A stretch of DNA of 64,000 nucleotides, taken from Ustulina deusta (taxonomy: Eukaryota > Ascomycota > Sordariomycetes > Xylariales > Xylariaceae). This document shows positions 43,771-55,229 of this stretch, one piece after another (position 1 is the stretch's first letter; each line of letters opens with the position of its first letter). The notes under the pieces are model-generated. The model saw only the letters and a list, made by a program, of their open reading frames with translations, searched no databases and was not told the DNA's origin. The position numbers and the translations under genes are program-made. The stretch spans positions 248,001-312,000 of the forward strand of contig JAJNNX010000025.1 of NCBI GenBank assembly GCA_023159155.1, given 5' to 3'.

Positions 43771-46313
43771 AATTTGTTATTCTGAGTATTAAACGGAGTT
43801 ATTGGTGTTCATATTTAGGTCTGAGTCTTGAGTGGATGGGAACCGGGGGAGGCTGTTGCTTTACGATATCTGATGATACCCAAAAAACCATGGTCGACTC
43901 ACCTGCCATTCTTACCCTTTGCCTGAAATCCGAGAGTATTCGCGCGAGTTACACCAGACTGAGTCTAGTTGTTTTTTTGGTTGCATTTGTACAGATCTAC
44001 GCCGCCCACCATTACCTGATTCTATGTATAACTATACTGTTATCTCATAGTCAAGTCCGGGCTGTTTGGCCGAGTATGGTCGAAATACTGGTGTTCACAG
44101 GAGCCGAAATTACGCTAATACGTTATTTGCTATTTATACCCTACCTAGACGGCACCCTAGATTTGGAGAGCCGCAGGAGCCTAGAAATATCATTGATGGA
44201 CCTGTAAACTACCTAGGTAGGTATCTACACCAGTCCTCAACGTCATCAGCTTGCGTAGTACGAAGTACCTGCAGTGCGGATAACCAGCAAAGTTTATCTG
44301 AGTAGGTAGGTATGTAGGTAGGCAAGAGGTAAGCAGGTCGACAGAAGTATGTAGGTAGGTAGGTATTAGGTACTAGAGAGTAGAGCGTTAAAACATGCAG
44401 AAACAACATACCAAGCATCTGCAGTTACCTTGGTAATCTAGCCAGTGTACTGGGTGTCCTATAAAATTGTTACCGTTTTGTTTTCAAAACCTGTTTACCT
44501 ACTGCACTTAGTTTGTATCCAACAAACAAGATGATAGAGGGTCTGGGATGTCAATTCTCGCGTTTATGGCCTAGCAGCACCCACCTAGCTATACGTACAC
44601 TACACTCGATGCAGTAGTGTAGGGATACCCAGCCATAGTGTACATTACCTACACTATAATACCTACAGACTATACATAGTAGACTGCGTAATCCTTAACG
44701 GCATGTATTCACGGTAGTTTAGTTTCAACTGTTGATCATGTTGCCGATGACCAACCCTAGTTGAGATGGCTCAGGCTCTAGGCGCAACGGGAGTAAATAA
44801 GCTAGGTAGCCCACATGTTTTTGGGGTCTGCAAGTGTTGTCCATTACACTACACTACACTTATTGTCCAAGCAGCGTCGAATCCAGTATCTAGTGTACCG
44901 TAGGCCAGTATCAATCCCTTCCAGGGAAAACACCTGGCGATGAGAGTGGACACGTCTAGCGTGGCGAGTTCCCACATATACCCAACTCACGATATTTCTT
45001 AGTCTCAAGTTGACGAGGCGAATGGAATATTCCCGTAGTGTACTGCAAGTTCACGTGGCTGACGAGATTTGGGATGTGTTATCGCGGCTAGCTCTCACAA
45101 GTCATTTCTGCCTGGAGAAATACGAGATCTCGATGTCTCGTATACGGCTGCATGCAATTATCCCCCACGCCAAGCCCTACTATGCCGTTGTGGGCGTTCC
45201 TGCATGATCTTGATGTCGAGCTCAATACCGATTATGGTAAGATAGATAGAGCGAGCAGAGCAAACAACTATCTAACTCCCGTCATGATACTACTAGGTAC
45301 GCTACTGGGAAAAGGGGGTGAGCACCGGGAGTTGGAGGACTTCCAATGAACCCTGTTGTTGGCTTCAAGTTGTGTTCAATGTGCAGTGTAGTACTGTAGT
45401 AGTGTAGTGTAGATACTGGCATGTGTTTAATACACGTACCCTTGCGAGACAACACGCAATTAACACGCTATTCATTATTGCACACAGACAGTGACACGGA
45501 GAGAATAAACAAGGTGGTCCTGGTAAGAGTTGCACCGATTGATAAAACGGGCAAGGTCTGTTGTCTGATTGGACGTCTGTCTTCCGCCTCCACTGCACCG
45601 AGCATCCCAGATGTATACACTATATGTGTGTAGATGCAGGTCAACATTCGTAGCAAGCGAGATGAGTTCAAAGAGAGCAATCGTGGGCTTGGCGTGCCAA
45701 TTGCAACCACTCCAGGCCCGTTCGAGGACTCTACTGCTAGTCTCCCGGGAGCCGCTAGTCCTTCCTGGTTATTACCCGGGTTCTGCACGCCTGGATAGAC
45801 TTGAACACGACTGTGTCCCACTGTTTGGAAGGGGCCAAGGGGCGTTTGCTCATTTTAAAATCGGTGCTATATTGCGGCGTAGCATAGCGTGTGGTGTAGT
45901 GTAGTGTAGGGAGGTAGGGAAGTAGTATAGCGTACCTGGTTTGCCTTTGTAGCGCAGGCAGTGTCATGTTACTGTATTAGTATAGACGCAGTCCTTGACC
46001 AAGCCGAATCCTTTGCCCTTCGCTTTCTCCCTTTCTAGGTATCCCCGTCGACCTCCAGGTGTGGTGTCCGGTACCAGACTCTCGCCGACGACAACAACGA
46101 TGAGGCACAGGTAGAGACGACGCGACTGTGAACACAGAGACGAGACGAGAATAGAGAGAAGGGTGGTAATGATAATGGAAGTCCCCGCATGATCGGCAAC
46201 CTAGCGCATTCGTTATACCACTCGCCAGCGAGTCAGCAGACGCCGCCCAGATTTTTTGAACATATCTATCGAGAGACACCTCGTATTCCCCTTTGACACC
46301 GCCACGCAGCGCG
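43771..46313. other. Gene-poor region of about 2.5 kb with TACCTA and TAGTG words
   Basis: No credible gene. TACCTA/TAGGTA clusters lie at about 44210-44225 and 44304-44370. A second word family, TAGTGTAG/CTACACTA, recurs near 44588-44660, 44844-44860, 45388-45413 and 45892-45909. Small ORFs are not supported. Confidence 0.55.
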
Positions 46314-47994
46314 ATGACCGATCAGGTTTCTGGGTCTTCACTCCCTCAGGCCCGGGATCTCGGTCGGCAACATCAAGAACAACAAGAACAACAAGAACAG
46401 CCATCACGACGACACAACCATCTTCATCATCGCAGCGGGCAATCTTCGCATCAACACAACCACCAGCACCTCCACCACGTTCGTTCCCAGAGAAACAGGA
46501 AAGTCGATCGGCGCGATACTTCGGATGATGATTTGCGGAATAGTTCAGACGTCGTTGTCATTGTCGAGACCGTCTCTGTTCTTCAAGTAACTGATTTGAC
46601 CGGTGCGACTATAATTGAGACCCTGCCACACGATTACCCGACTGCACCTACAGTTACCGCGAGTCAAACAGAGTCCGCTGTCGCTGGTACCACCGAACAG
46701 TCCTCGCCCACCGACCTTCCAGACACCACTTCAAATAGTAGTGTTAGCGACGACAGAAATGGTGTCGCGGACCCATCGTTGTCCTCCTCTTCGTCAACCT
46801 TAGAAGAACCGACTGTGACACCTTCGGGATCTTCTATGCCTACCTCGTTTCCCACATTATCTTATGCGCCGATTACGTCCACTCCTTTGTCTGCGGCCCC
46901 AGTCTTTCCTTCACTAAGTGGCCTATCCAATTCCAGTTCGTATAGTCCGTGTACTCCAGCGCGTTCAATCTAACACTTGCGTAGCTCTTTCATCCTCGGG
47001 TTTTAGCAACTCGACTGCTTCTCTTCATTCATTTACCGCTGAAGGCGATGTCAACTTCACGGTTTTTGGCGGCGCGACTAGTACCCGCCGTGAAACATCA
47101 CATGCTTCATTGTCGTTATTTACAAAGTCAGTACCCGGGACGTCGACGTCCGAATCATCTTCCAGTGTAACCTACTCTACCAGTACTGCCAAGCCCGCCG
47201 TGACCCCAACCAACGGAGGCAATGGGATAGGGTCGCCTACCGACACAGCCAACGGTGGTGACTCTACTACCTCGCCCGCCGTTACCGATTCTGGTTCAGA
47301 TTCCGGCGACGTATCAGCAGGGACCATTGCCGGGAGTGTGGTCGGGGCAATATCTGGGCTTGCGATTATCCTGCTCGTTGCGGCGGCTATTCTTAGATGG
47401 AAGAAGCGCCAATCTAGCATGAAGCTTATACAGGGGTCGGGAAATGACAGAGGATACGGCGCTACGATGACTGGAGGAAGTGGAGGCCCCGCTGGTGATG
47501 GTGGCATGTCCCAACGGCGCCGGTCTATTCCATTTGCTATTCCTGCAGCGCTAGCTAATCTGTCTGGTCAAAGTCGCTTCTCGAGGAGTACGGTGTCATC
47601 TGATGGCGGAGAGAGAGGGTTTGCGAAGATCTCTGGTCGGAAATTACCTCCTGTCTTGCAGTTCGGTGGTGACGGTTACACGGATCCGAGAGCAACTATG
47701 ATGAGTGATCAATCAATTGATTACCGAGCCTCACAGAATTTATTTGGAGAAGCGCCTCTATCGAGATTAGCTGTTGGTGCACCGATGTTGCACGAGACCG
47801 GTGTGCCTGTTTTCCATGCCAGTCCGGCCCGGACTGCGGTCGAGACACAGGGCCCGTTCAACGACCCGTTCTCCGATGACCATATTCTCGAGTCTCCGGC
47901 TTTGCCTCCGGACCCGCCGGGGCGTTCTCACCTGCCTCATAACAGATCGACTCGATCTCACGGGTCCTTCTCTAGATTTACGGAAGACATTTGA
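46314..47994 (+). CDS. Single-pass membrane protein with Ser/Thr-rich ectodomain (Mid2-like architecture)
   Basis: Two exons, join(46314..46935, 46985..47994), 543 residues. The 49-nt intron has donor GTTCGT and branch CTAAC. The order is: a His/Gln/Arg-rich N-terminus (residues 1-80), a hydrophobic beta-like patch VVVIVETVSVLQV, about 200 residues rich in Ser/Thr/Pro, one transmembrane helix (AGSVVGAISGLAIILLVAAA, about residues 324-343), a basic stop-transfer RWKKRQ and a 195-residue cytosolic tail with RRRSIPFAIP and Pro-rich ends. This resembles fungal cell-wall stress sensors of Mid2/WSC type, but no WSC Cys domain is present and no cleavable signal peptide is visible. The gene lies alone between two gene-poor stretches. 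Sensor function is inference. Confidence 0.72.
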
Positions 47995-50923
47995 GATGAG
48001 CATCTCCATTTCGTGCTGCCTGCCTGCCATTCGGCGCTTCTATTTGGATAAATTCAGTCGCCAATGAGCAGAAATTTAGGGACGAGCTTTACACTCTAGA
48101 TCTGGTTTAGAAGATCGATTTCTTGTATATAATAATGAAGCTTCCAGCGGATAAAGCATCGACGATCAGCCATCTGAGACGGCATGGTCTACAGACCTGT
48201 TATTCTATTGAAGGAAGTAATGCTTCCATTGTCTGCTTCTGAATAATCGAGTCGTGTGTGTCGCTGTTCATGCATGATTATTCTCATACGTCGATGGTTG
48301 CCGGTGACGTCTGACGCAAAGCAGAAATCATCACATCGTCGTACAGAACTTCATCACTGTACTGTATAAACGTGGTTTCATGAGAAGACCTAGGTAGCTC
48401 CCACGATATAGTAGGAGTTGTACGAGTCATTCGGCAGGGTTAAAAAGCGTCTTATACACTCATATTTGAAGATCATACTAGGATAGATAAGACGCCAGGC
48501 AAAAGAGGAGTATGAGACGGTGGTGAAACTGGAGGTGACGTTGGTCGACTTCTCATACATAGCCCCCATTCTACCCCCAGATCTCCCGACGCTCTGACCC
48601 TCCGTGACAAATCCTTACTGCACAACATACTGACATTCACTATCTAGAGTACCGGTAGGTGGTTGACGTTGGATTTTGATTGGCTTCTCAAATGGAGGCC
48701 TCTTGCAAGATATCTGGTAGATGGCCGGCACCTGAAGGTTGCCCTCCCTAGCATTTTTGACACCACGACAATCAGCGCGATACCTGAAACACGGAAGTCT
48801 GTTCGTTGAGTTGGGCGCTTCATGTGGACGTGGGAACGCCCTATGGTTACCACTGCGCGAATAGGACGCAGCTTACAAAATGCGTAGCCGAACTCCGGTA
48901 TACTTTAACAGGGCAATAAAGAGACCGCCGTAGGTAGAAGGAAGGACGCGTGTTTTCGTGAGGCCGTGATAAACGTTCGTTCCAGTCCACAGAGGGTCGG
49001 TCATATGATTTCCTCGATATCTTGCTGAAGGCTGAGCAAAGTCACAGCGTTACATGCATGGGCAGTACAGTGGATCCTTAAACGCCGGCAGCATGCGTGC
49101 AATGCCCCCTCGGCTGCTACCAGATAGATTATAAATGACGAGGGTACTTAATCAATATTCCTAACATGAGGATTCCTCGTGCATTGTACAGTAGGTAGTG
49201 TAGTGCAGGCAGGTGCTGCATGGGTGCTGTGTCACTGCGGCTTTCTACAACGACTACCGCCCCATCAAAGTAGCGAGGAGTTGACGTAGGACCGGGGTAC
49301 CAAGCATGACGATCAAGCCCGCACTCATTCATCCATCGAAGCGACACACCAACACTCAAGGAGGCCGTAACACATTACTAGTGTAGTTGGGTCGTCCCCT
49401 ACCTCCTTCTCCTATGCCACATGTGGAAGAAAATGATTGAACAATTTGTCAAAATTGTAGATATGCGTAGTGTAGTGTGTACATGCCTCAGGTAAGTCCA
49501 TTACAAAGCGTGGCCAAACCTATACCTAGTCCATGGTAGGTACCTTCCACCTATATATATATATATAGTAGGTACCTAGTACCCAGTAGTCGGTAGGTCG
49601 GCACTTCCATATGTACGAAGTAGGTTAGGTACTAATGTAGGCGCGATGTAGGTAGGTTAAGCATCTGCCGTCTGCGCTCCAATTGGTGCATGTCCCTGAA
49701 GGTAAGGGAGTTTTAGTGAAACATACTTAGGATGACCTTTTCTCGCCTACATTCGGCGCTTTTAAGAGGGCATCCATTGCATTGTAGATGTGAGTTTGAT
49801 TCGCCCGGTCTGTGCATGTCACCGTGTCAATGTCTGGATAAGGGGTTTCGAAGTCTTCACTTAATTTATACACCACGGTACTGAGAATCGGAAAATATCC
49901 AAACCTGCAGGGTCATCTACACATTGAGCCCCCCTACCAGTACCCTCACTGTCCTCTTAGCCGATCCTCGCACTGGGGTACTGTTGTAGTGTGTAGCGTA
50001 CCGGTAACGAGTGACCAGGTTGCCATGCGAGTCTTGAACTTCAATAGAGCTTCACGACAAGACCTACAGATGACTGGCGGTATGAATAGACCTACCTATA
50101 ATAGAAATCAATCACCATTATGACTGTTTTCTGTCGCCCGAACAATCCTTCGGTACGACGTAAACACACATGGTCTTTGAATAGCTGCCAAGTCGCTGGG
50201 CCGCCCAGGCTCCGAATGATACCTAATCCGAGTACGAGCACAAAGAATATCCAAGCCTCAGGCCTGCCTGCTTACACCTACCGGTATACAGGATACCGTC
50301 TCGTCTCGGCGTTTAACCTGCTCCGCCCCCTTCGCACATGTTACCGAGCGAATAGGCATAGCAGCCAGCGGTGCTGGGTTTCTAATCTAGGCCAGAAGCC
50401 TCCCCCTATGAAAAGCAGGCGGACAACGGGTTTGCAAGGTGAAGTATTCTCGATAAGGTACAGCCGTACCTGTCACTTTTAGTGAGATGGCTCCTGTCTG
50501 CTGAGAACAGTACCTTACCTATGGCACGACTGGTCTAGGTACTAATGCACAAGCGGGATCTAAAGATATCAACATACTAGCCTGCTAGGTCGCTGCCCAG
50601 AAGAAATAGGTAGCGGACTGTTGGAACTTGTAGCTTAAAGCCGAATCCCACCGATGTCATGTTATGCTATATGTGCCTGTCTCAATACATACATACCTGC
50701 TACCGTTCTTTTCCCCCTTCTTCAATCAATCTCAACCCTCTAGAGTTCTTCCCTGCCCAGCCCAGCTCCTTGGTTCCCCAACTCGCGCCAATCAATTGAA
50801 GACCCCCTCGCATATGTCATTGTTTGCTTTCCTTTGCTCCCTTCACTTTACCTCCCGTTCCCCTTCCCTTTCCCACGACCACAACCACGACTGCCCTAAA
50901 TAGACACGAGTGCTCACGGCATC
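47995..50923. other. Gene-poor region of about 2.9 kb
   Basis: No supported gene. A TA-dinucleotide palindrome flanked by GGTACC/TAGGTACC arms lies at 49535-49577. TACCTA words cluster at 49530-49660 and TAGTG words near 49192, 49465 and 49986. The last 200 bp before the transcription factor are pyrimidine-rich, likely its promoter and leader. Confidence 0.55.
49535..49577. repeat. TA-rich palindrome with GGTACC arms
   Basis: A perfect ctatatatatatatatag core (49551-49568) is flanked by taggtacct on the left and aggtaccta on the right, so the whole can form a hairpin or cruciform. Confidence 0.75.
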
Positions 50924-53900
50924 ATGGACCATCTCAGGGTTGATCCTGGAACCTTCCAGATTCCGGGCATGCACCCTCCGCCGTTGATAAACCAGCCGCC
51001 CCAGATTTTCGGAGCCTACGGTCACGATGTCCTCCCCGTACTTCACCCAGAGCTAGCGGCTCAGATGGGGTTTGACCCCTCGGCACTACTCGATGATGTG
51101 AATGAGGCAAAGAGGAGGAGAATTGCACGGGTGAGCCTCCGGCCCTTCCCAAGCGACCGTTAGTGATGGGTGGCGTTGAATATTCCTGGTTGCGCTGGGC
51201 GACTAACCCGTGGGGGCATGTACCATAGGCATGCGATATGTGCCGGAAGAAAAAAATTAAATGCGACGGAAAGCTACCAGCTTGCACCCATTGTATCAAT
51301 TATAAGACAGATTGCGTCTTCACGCAGGTCGAGAAGAAGCGAAGTCCTCCGAAAGGGTATGGTACTACTACAGCCCAACCATGCCTCCCAATCTACGACT
51401 TCGGGCTAACGTAGAGAATACAGTGCTAAGTACATAGAGGGCCTTGAGAATCGCCTTGGGCGTATGGAAAGTCTGCTTAGGTTGTCTGGTGCGTAATCCC
51501 TTTTTGGTGACGGGCGCTGTCTCGACACTGCAGACGCTGAATTAAGCTGACGAACCTATCTAAGGCCTCCTGGGAGATGACGACGAAGCGACAGATCTTG
51601 CGACCCTAGAAAAGCGCCTCGCCGAGAAACAACAGCAGTTGAAACATGGATCCATTGCCTCACAAGCATCGCACTCGAGCCCAACCTCGCCATCGCAGGC
51701 CACATCCGGTCCTGATGGTTTGGACTCGGCCCCTCAGAGCGCGTTAACATCGCCTGAACCGACAAAGGAGCGAGAGTTTAGGGACGTTTCTCCATCAGAT
51801 GCGAAAAGCGAGGAGGAAGTCGAGGCGTTGTCGGAAATGATGTGTTCGTTGGTGACAAATCATGAGGGCGAGACACGATATATAGGTCAGTTTAAAAAGT
51901 GGCAGATTAATCAGCACCGCCGATTGACTTCTAGCAGGATCGTCTTCCGGTTTTTCTATCTTTTCGCCAAAGGGCATTCAGTGGGTGAATGAGAGAATAG
52001 GAGATACGTCTTTCCAGCGAATGATTTCAGAGGCTTCGCTCGACGATCATAAATGGACTCAGTGGAAGCAAGAAGTTTTCTCCGATCTCTTCCACCGCCC
52101 TGTCTTCCGGACATTGCCGCCTAAGCCTGAAGCCTTATCTCTGTTGAAAGACTATTTCGAGAACTTTAACTGCATCTTCCCGCTATTTCATCAACCCACT
52201 TTCATGCACCTGGTTGAAAGGCAGTACTCGTCTAATCCATATGAAGGATCCGGTTGGTGGGCAAGTCTGAACTGCGTTTTCGCCATTGCACATCGCCTTC
52301 GAGTTATGAGTAACCTTGTACCTCAAGAGGAGGATGAGAAATCCTGGGCTTATATAAAAAATGCGATGGGAGTCTTCAGCGAGTTAACGATGCGTAACAC
52401 AGATCTTCTAAGCGTACAGGCCTTACTTGGCATGGCTTTATTTATGCAAGGAACGCCCAATCCTCAACCATCTTTCTTACTTGTCGCAGCTGCCATCAGA
52501 TCATCACATAGTATTGGGCTTCACAAGCGTGGTACCGGTTTCAACCTGAATCCTATTGAGATCGAGCAGAGAAAACGGGTATTTTGGATTGCGTACATGC
52601 TGGACAAGGACTTGTGTCTTCGATCAGGTCGGCCACCCGCGCAAGACGACGACGACATGAATGTTGACCTTCCGGACGCTGATCCGGCCGATCACATAGG
52701 CAACATCCCTCTAGCTAACGGCAAAGGGAAGATGAATCTGTTCCGTGTCATGTGCGAATTCGCAGTGATCGAGAGCAGGATATACAAGAGGCTTTACTCG
52801 ACAAAGGCGACAAAATTGTCAGATGGTGAACTCTTGCAAACAATCGGAGAACTCGACAAGGAACTCGAGACTTGGAAGGACAACATTGACATCGACTACC
52901 GTCCGGAGCACGAGATAAAAGCGTCGCATACACCATTAGTATTGCACATCGTTATGCTCCATTTCTCCTACTATAACGCCCTTACCACCATTCACCGTAT
53001 GTCCATACATCATGGTTTATGGACGAGCCGGTTGGCAAATTATGCCATACAAGGTTTGAATGCTAGGCCCTTGAACCCAAGAGTGTTCTCTTCAGCTGCA
53101 CTTTGTGCATCTGCTGCAAGAGCCACTATTTCCTTGCTAAAATACATTCCACAGGGTGATTTCTCATGTGTCTGGTACGTATACCTCTAAGTTTTGATTC
53201 ATGACGGTAACTTATAAATATAGGATGGCTCTATATTTCCCAGTCTCAGCAGTGGTGACGCTATTTGGCAACATTCTGCAAAACCCGAACGACCCACGTG
53301 CACGATCTGACACGCGACTAATGAACCTAGTGGTGACGTTTCTGTCAACGCTGGGTCAAGAGGCGGAAACTGGAGGTGTCCACCGCATGCTCGGCGTGTG
53401 TGCAGAATTCGAGCGTATTGGCAAAATAGTGATAGATAAGGCCGAAAAAGATGCAGCCTCACGGAAAAAAAGGAAGCCAGCCGACTTGAACAGGCACTCT
53501 AAAGACAATATCAACTACAGCTTAGCATCTACGACTACTCCTCGCCCGTCCTCATCTACATCAACGCCGACGTCGAATATGTATAGCAGCAACGGCAATC
53601 CAGGCGTGGCACAACTCTCGCCGAAATTCAACGGCGAGCAAAACCGGCAAAATAATATTAGTGCTGCCGCCACGCCGAATAGCACTTCCCAGGTCAACGG
53701 ATACAGTCCGATAAACACGGCAACGTCGTCGAACGGTTCGGCACCGCGCGATGGCGCGGGTGGCTGGCCATCGGAACAGTTTGACCCGGTGGATATGGGG
53801 TCGTTTGCGGAACTAACAGGATTTGGACAGCCGATGGCGTCGCCATCGACGATGTTAGGTACCATGGCGATGAACGGGATCGGGCCAGGGTTAGCGGCAG

Positions 53901-54034
53901 GAGGTAACGGTGCGACCGGATACCAGCCGACGCTGCCGCAGGATCTTTGGCAGTTGCCCATGACGCTTGATTGGGACTGGGCTGAGTTCACAGGCGGGCC
54001 ATATCCCGGATTCGAAAATGGAAGTACGATGTAG
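50924..54034 (+). CDS. Zn(II)2Cys6 fungal transcription factor
   Basis: Six exons, join(50924..51130, 51229..51356, 51424..51488, 51565..51885, 51938..53174, 53224..54034), 922 residues. All phases agree. The binuclear zinc cluster at residues 70-98 is split off by introns on both sides: CX2CX6CX5CX2CX6C, beginning [13 protein letters not shown] linker and short coiled coil ([19 protein letters not shown]) follow. The middle is a fungal_trans (PF04082-type) domain: [34 protein letters not shown] and LRSGRPP. The C-terminal 200 residues are Ser/Asn/Gly-rich and end in an acidic/aromatic stretch ([12 protein letters not shown]) that could be the activation domain. Exon 5 has tandem acceptors TAG/CAG at 51934 and 51937. 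Such proteins bind CGG-type sites. The regulated pathway is not evident from the neighbours. Confidence 0.93.
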
Positions 54035-55229
54035 AATCGAGGGTGAGACGGGAACTGTGAGGATAACTTATCTAAAAAAAGATGCAGGGGTTCGGATGAG
54101 AAATACAGAGAAGCAGAATTTGAAAGGTGACTCGAGGGATGCGGCTCGAAGCAAAGAACGAAACCTACGACACGGCAGACCATCGATATAACGGCATGAG
54201 CAAGAAAGTGCGTTTTTAAAAAATGTCCGACAATCCCCTTTTCTTACTTTTCTCTCTCTCTCCCTCTCTCTCTCTCTCTTTTCAAAAATTTGCCTTGATA
54301 CCGAGGCGTTTCTAACTGGAGGATTGGGCGGTCAAAGAGAAGGAGTTCAGGTCTGCTTTTGACCTTCATCTCTACTTTTCTGGCAGGGAAAGGCGTCTTT
54401 TGTATTTATGTATGGTACGAGATGGGGCATCTATTTGGGAGGTAAATCTCAATTTAATACCATGGTTACGCTACTGTTAGTAAATAGGTTGTAAATACAA
54501 CATCATGGAGAGGGTGGGATGATTACAGTAAGATATATTTGTGTGTAATGTACAGTTTTTAGAAGTAGCCCCTGCTCAGGAATCCAGATTTTTGTGTGCT
54601 GTGGTGTGTCCTATCAAAAGAGCTTCACATCCCAGGGGTTAGCGATACTTGGAAGATTATATCCTTAGGTATTCCAGGAGCGTTCAGTACCAAGATGAGA
54701 TGTTAGGTCTGCCTGGTGAAAATATCTATTGTAACCCAACACGACGACGAGATACGCTTATTGATTCAGTAGGTAGGCTTTAGAAGGTACCTTAGCTAAG
54801 TAGTCTTATAGCTGACTCTTATATCCGATACCTCCGAAGCACGATGTCGTAATCAAAAGCAGGTGTCTGTCCGTTCTCTGACAATCGACGCTAAACTATC
54901 CTTGGACTAGTAGGATGGAGGAAGGCTTTCTGATACTGTAATCACCACCCGCTTCGGACCAGACGAGTCGTTGACATCCCCAGCGGAGGCGAAACATTCA
55001 ACAACCGGCTCTTTTCAATCACCTAGCTCAGCGCTTCTTTGCTGACAGGGGCCGTCGCATCCAGTACGGAAACAGGTGTGGCCAGCCGGTGTAGTGAACT
55101 AATTGTTTCCCACATGAGGTAGCGCACACACGCCCGATCGACTCGCACTCGCACCCAGCCTCTCGACCTCTCAACCAAAAAAACATCCGCCTGCTCCGGT
55201 CCGGTCGACGAGTTGTACAATCGCCCGGC
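54035..55229. other. Intergenic region, no gene seen
   Basis: 1.2 kb between the transcription factor and YTA12. A CT microsatellite occupies about 54250-54280. No other feature. Confidence 0.5.
54250..54280 (+). repeat. CT dinucleotide microsatellite
   Basis: An interrupted (tc)n run, in the probable 3' untranslated region of the transcription factor gene. Confidence 0.85.
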
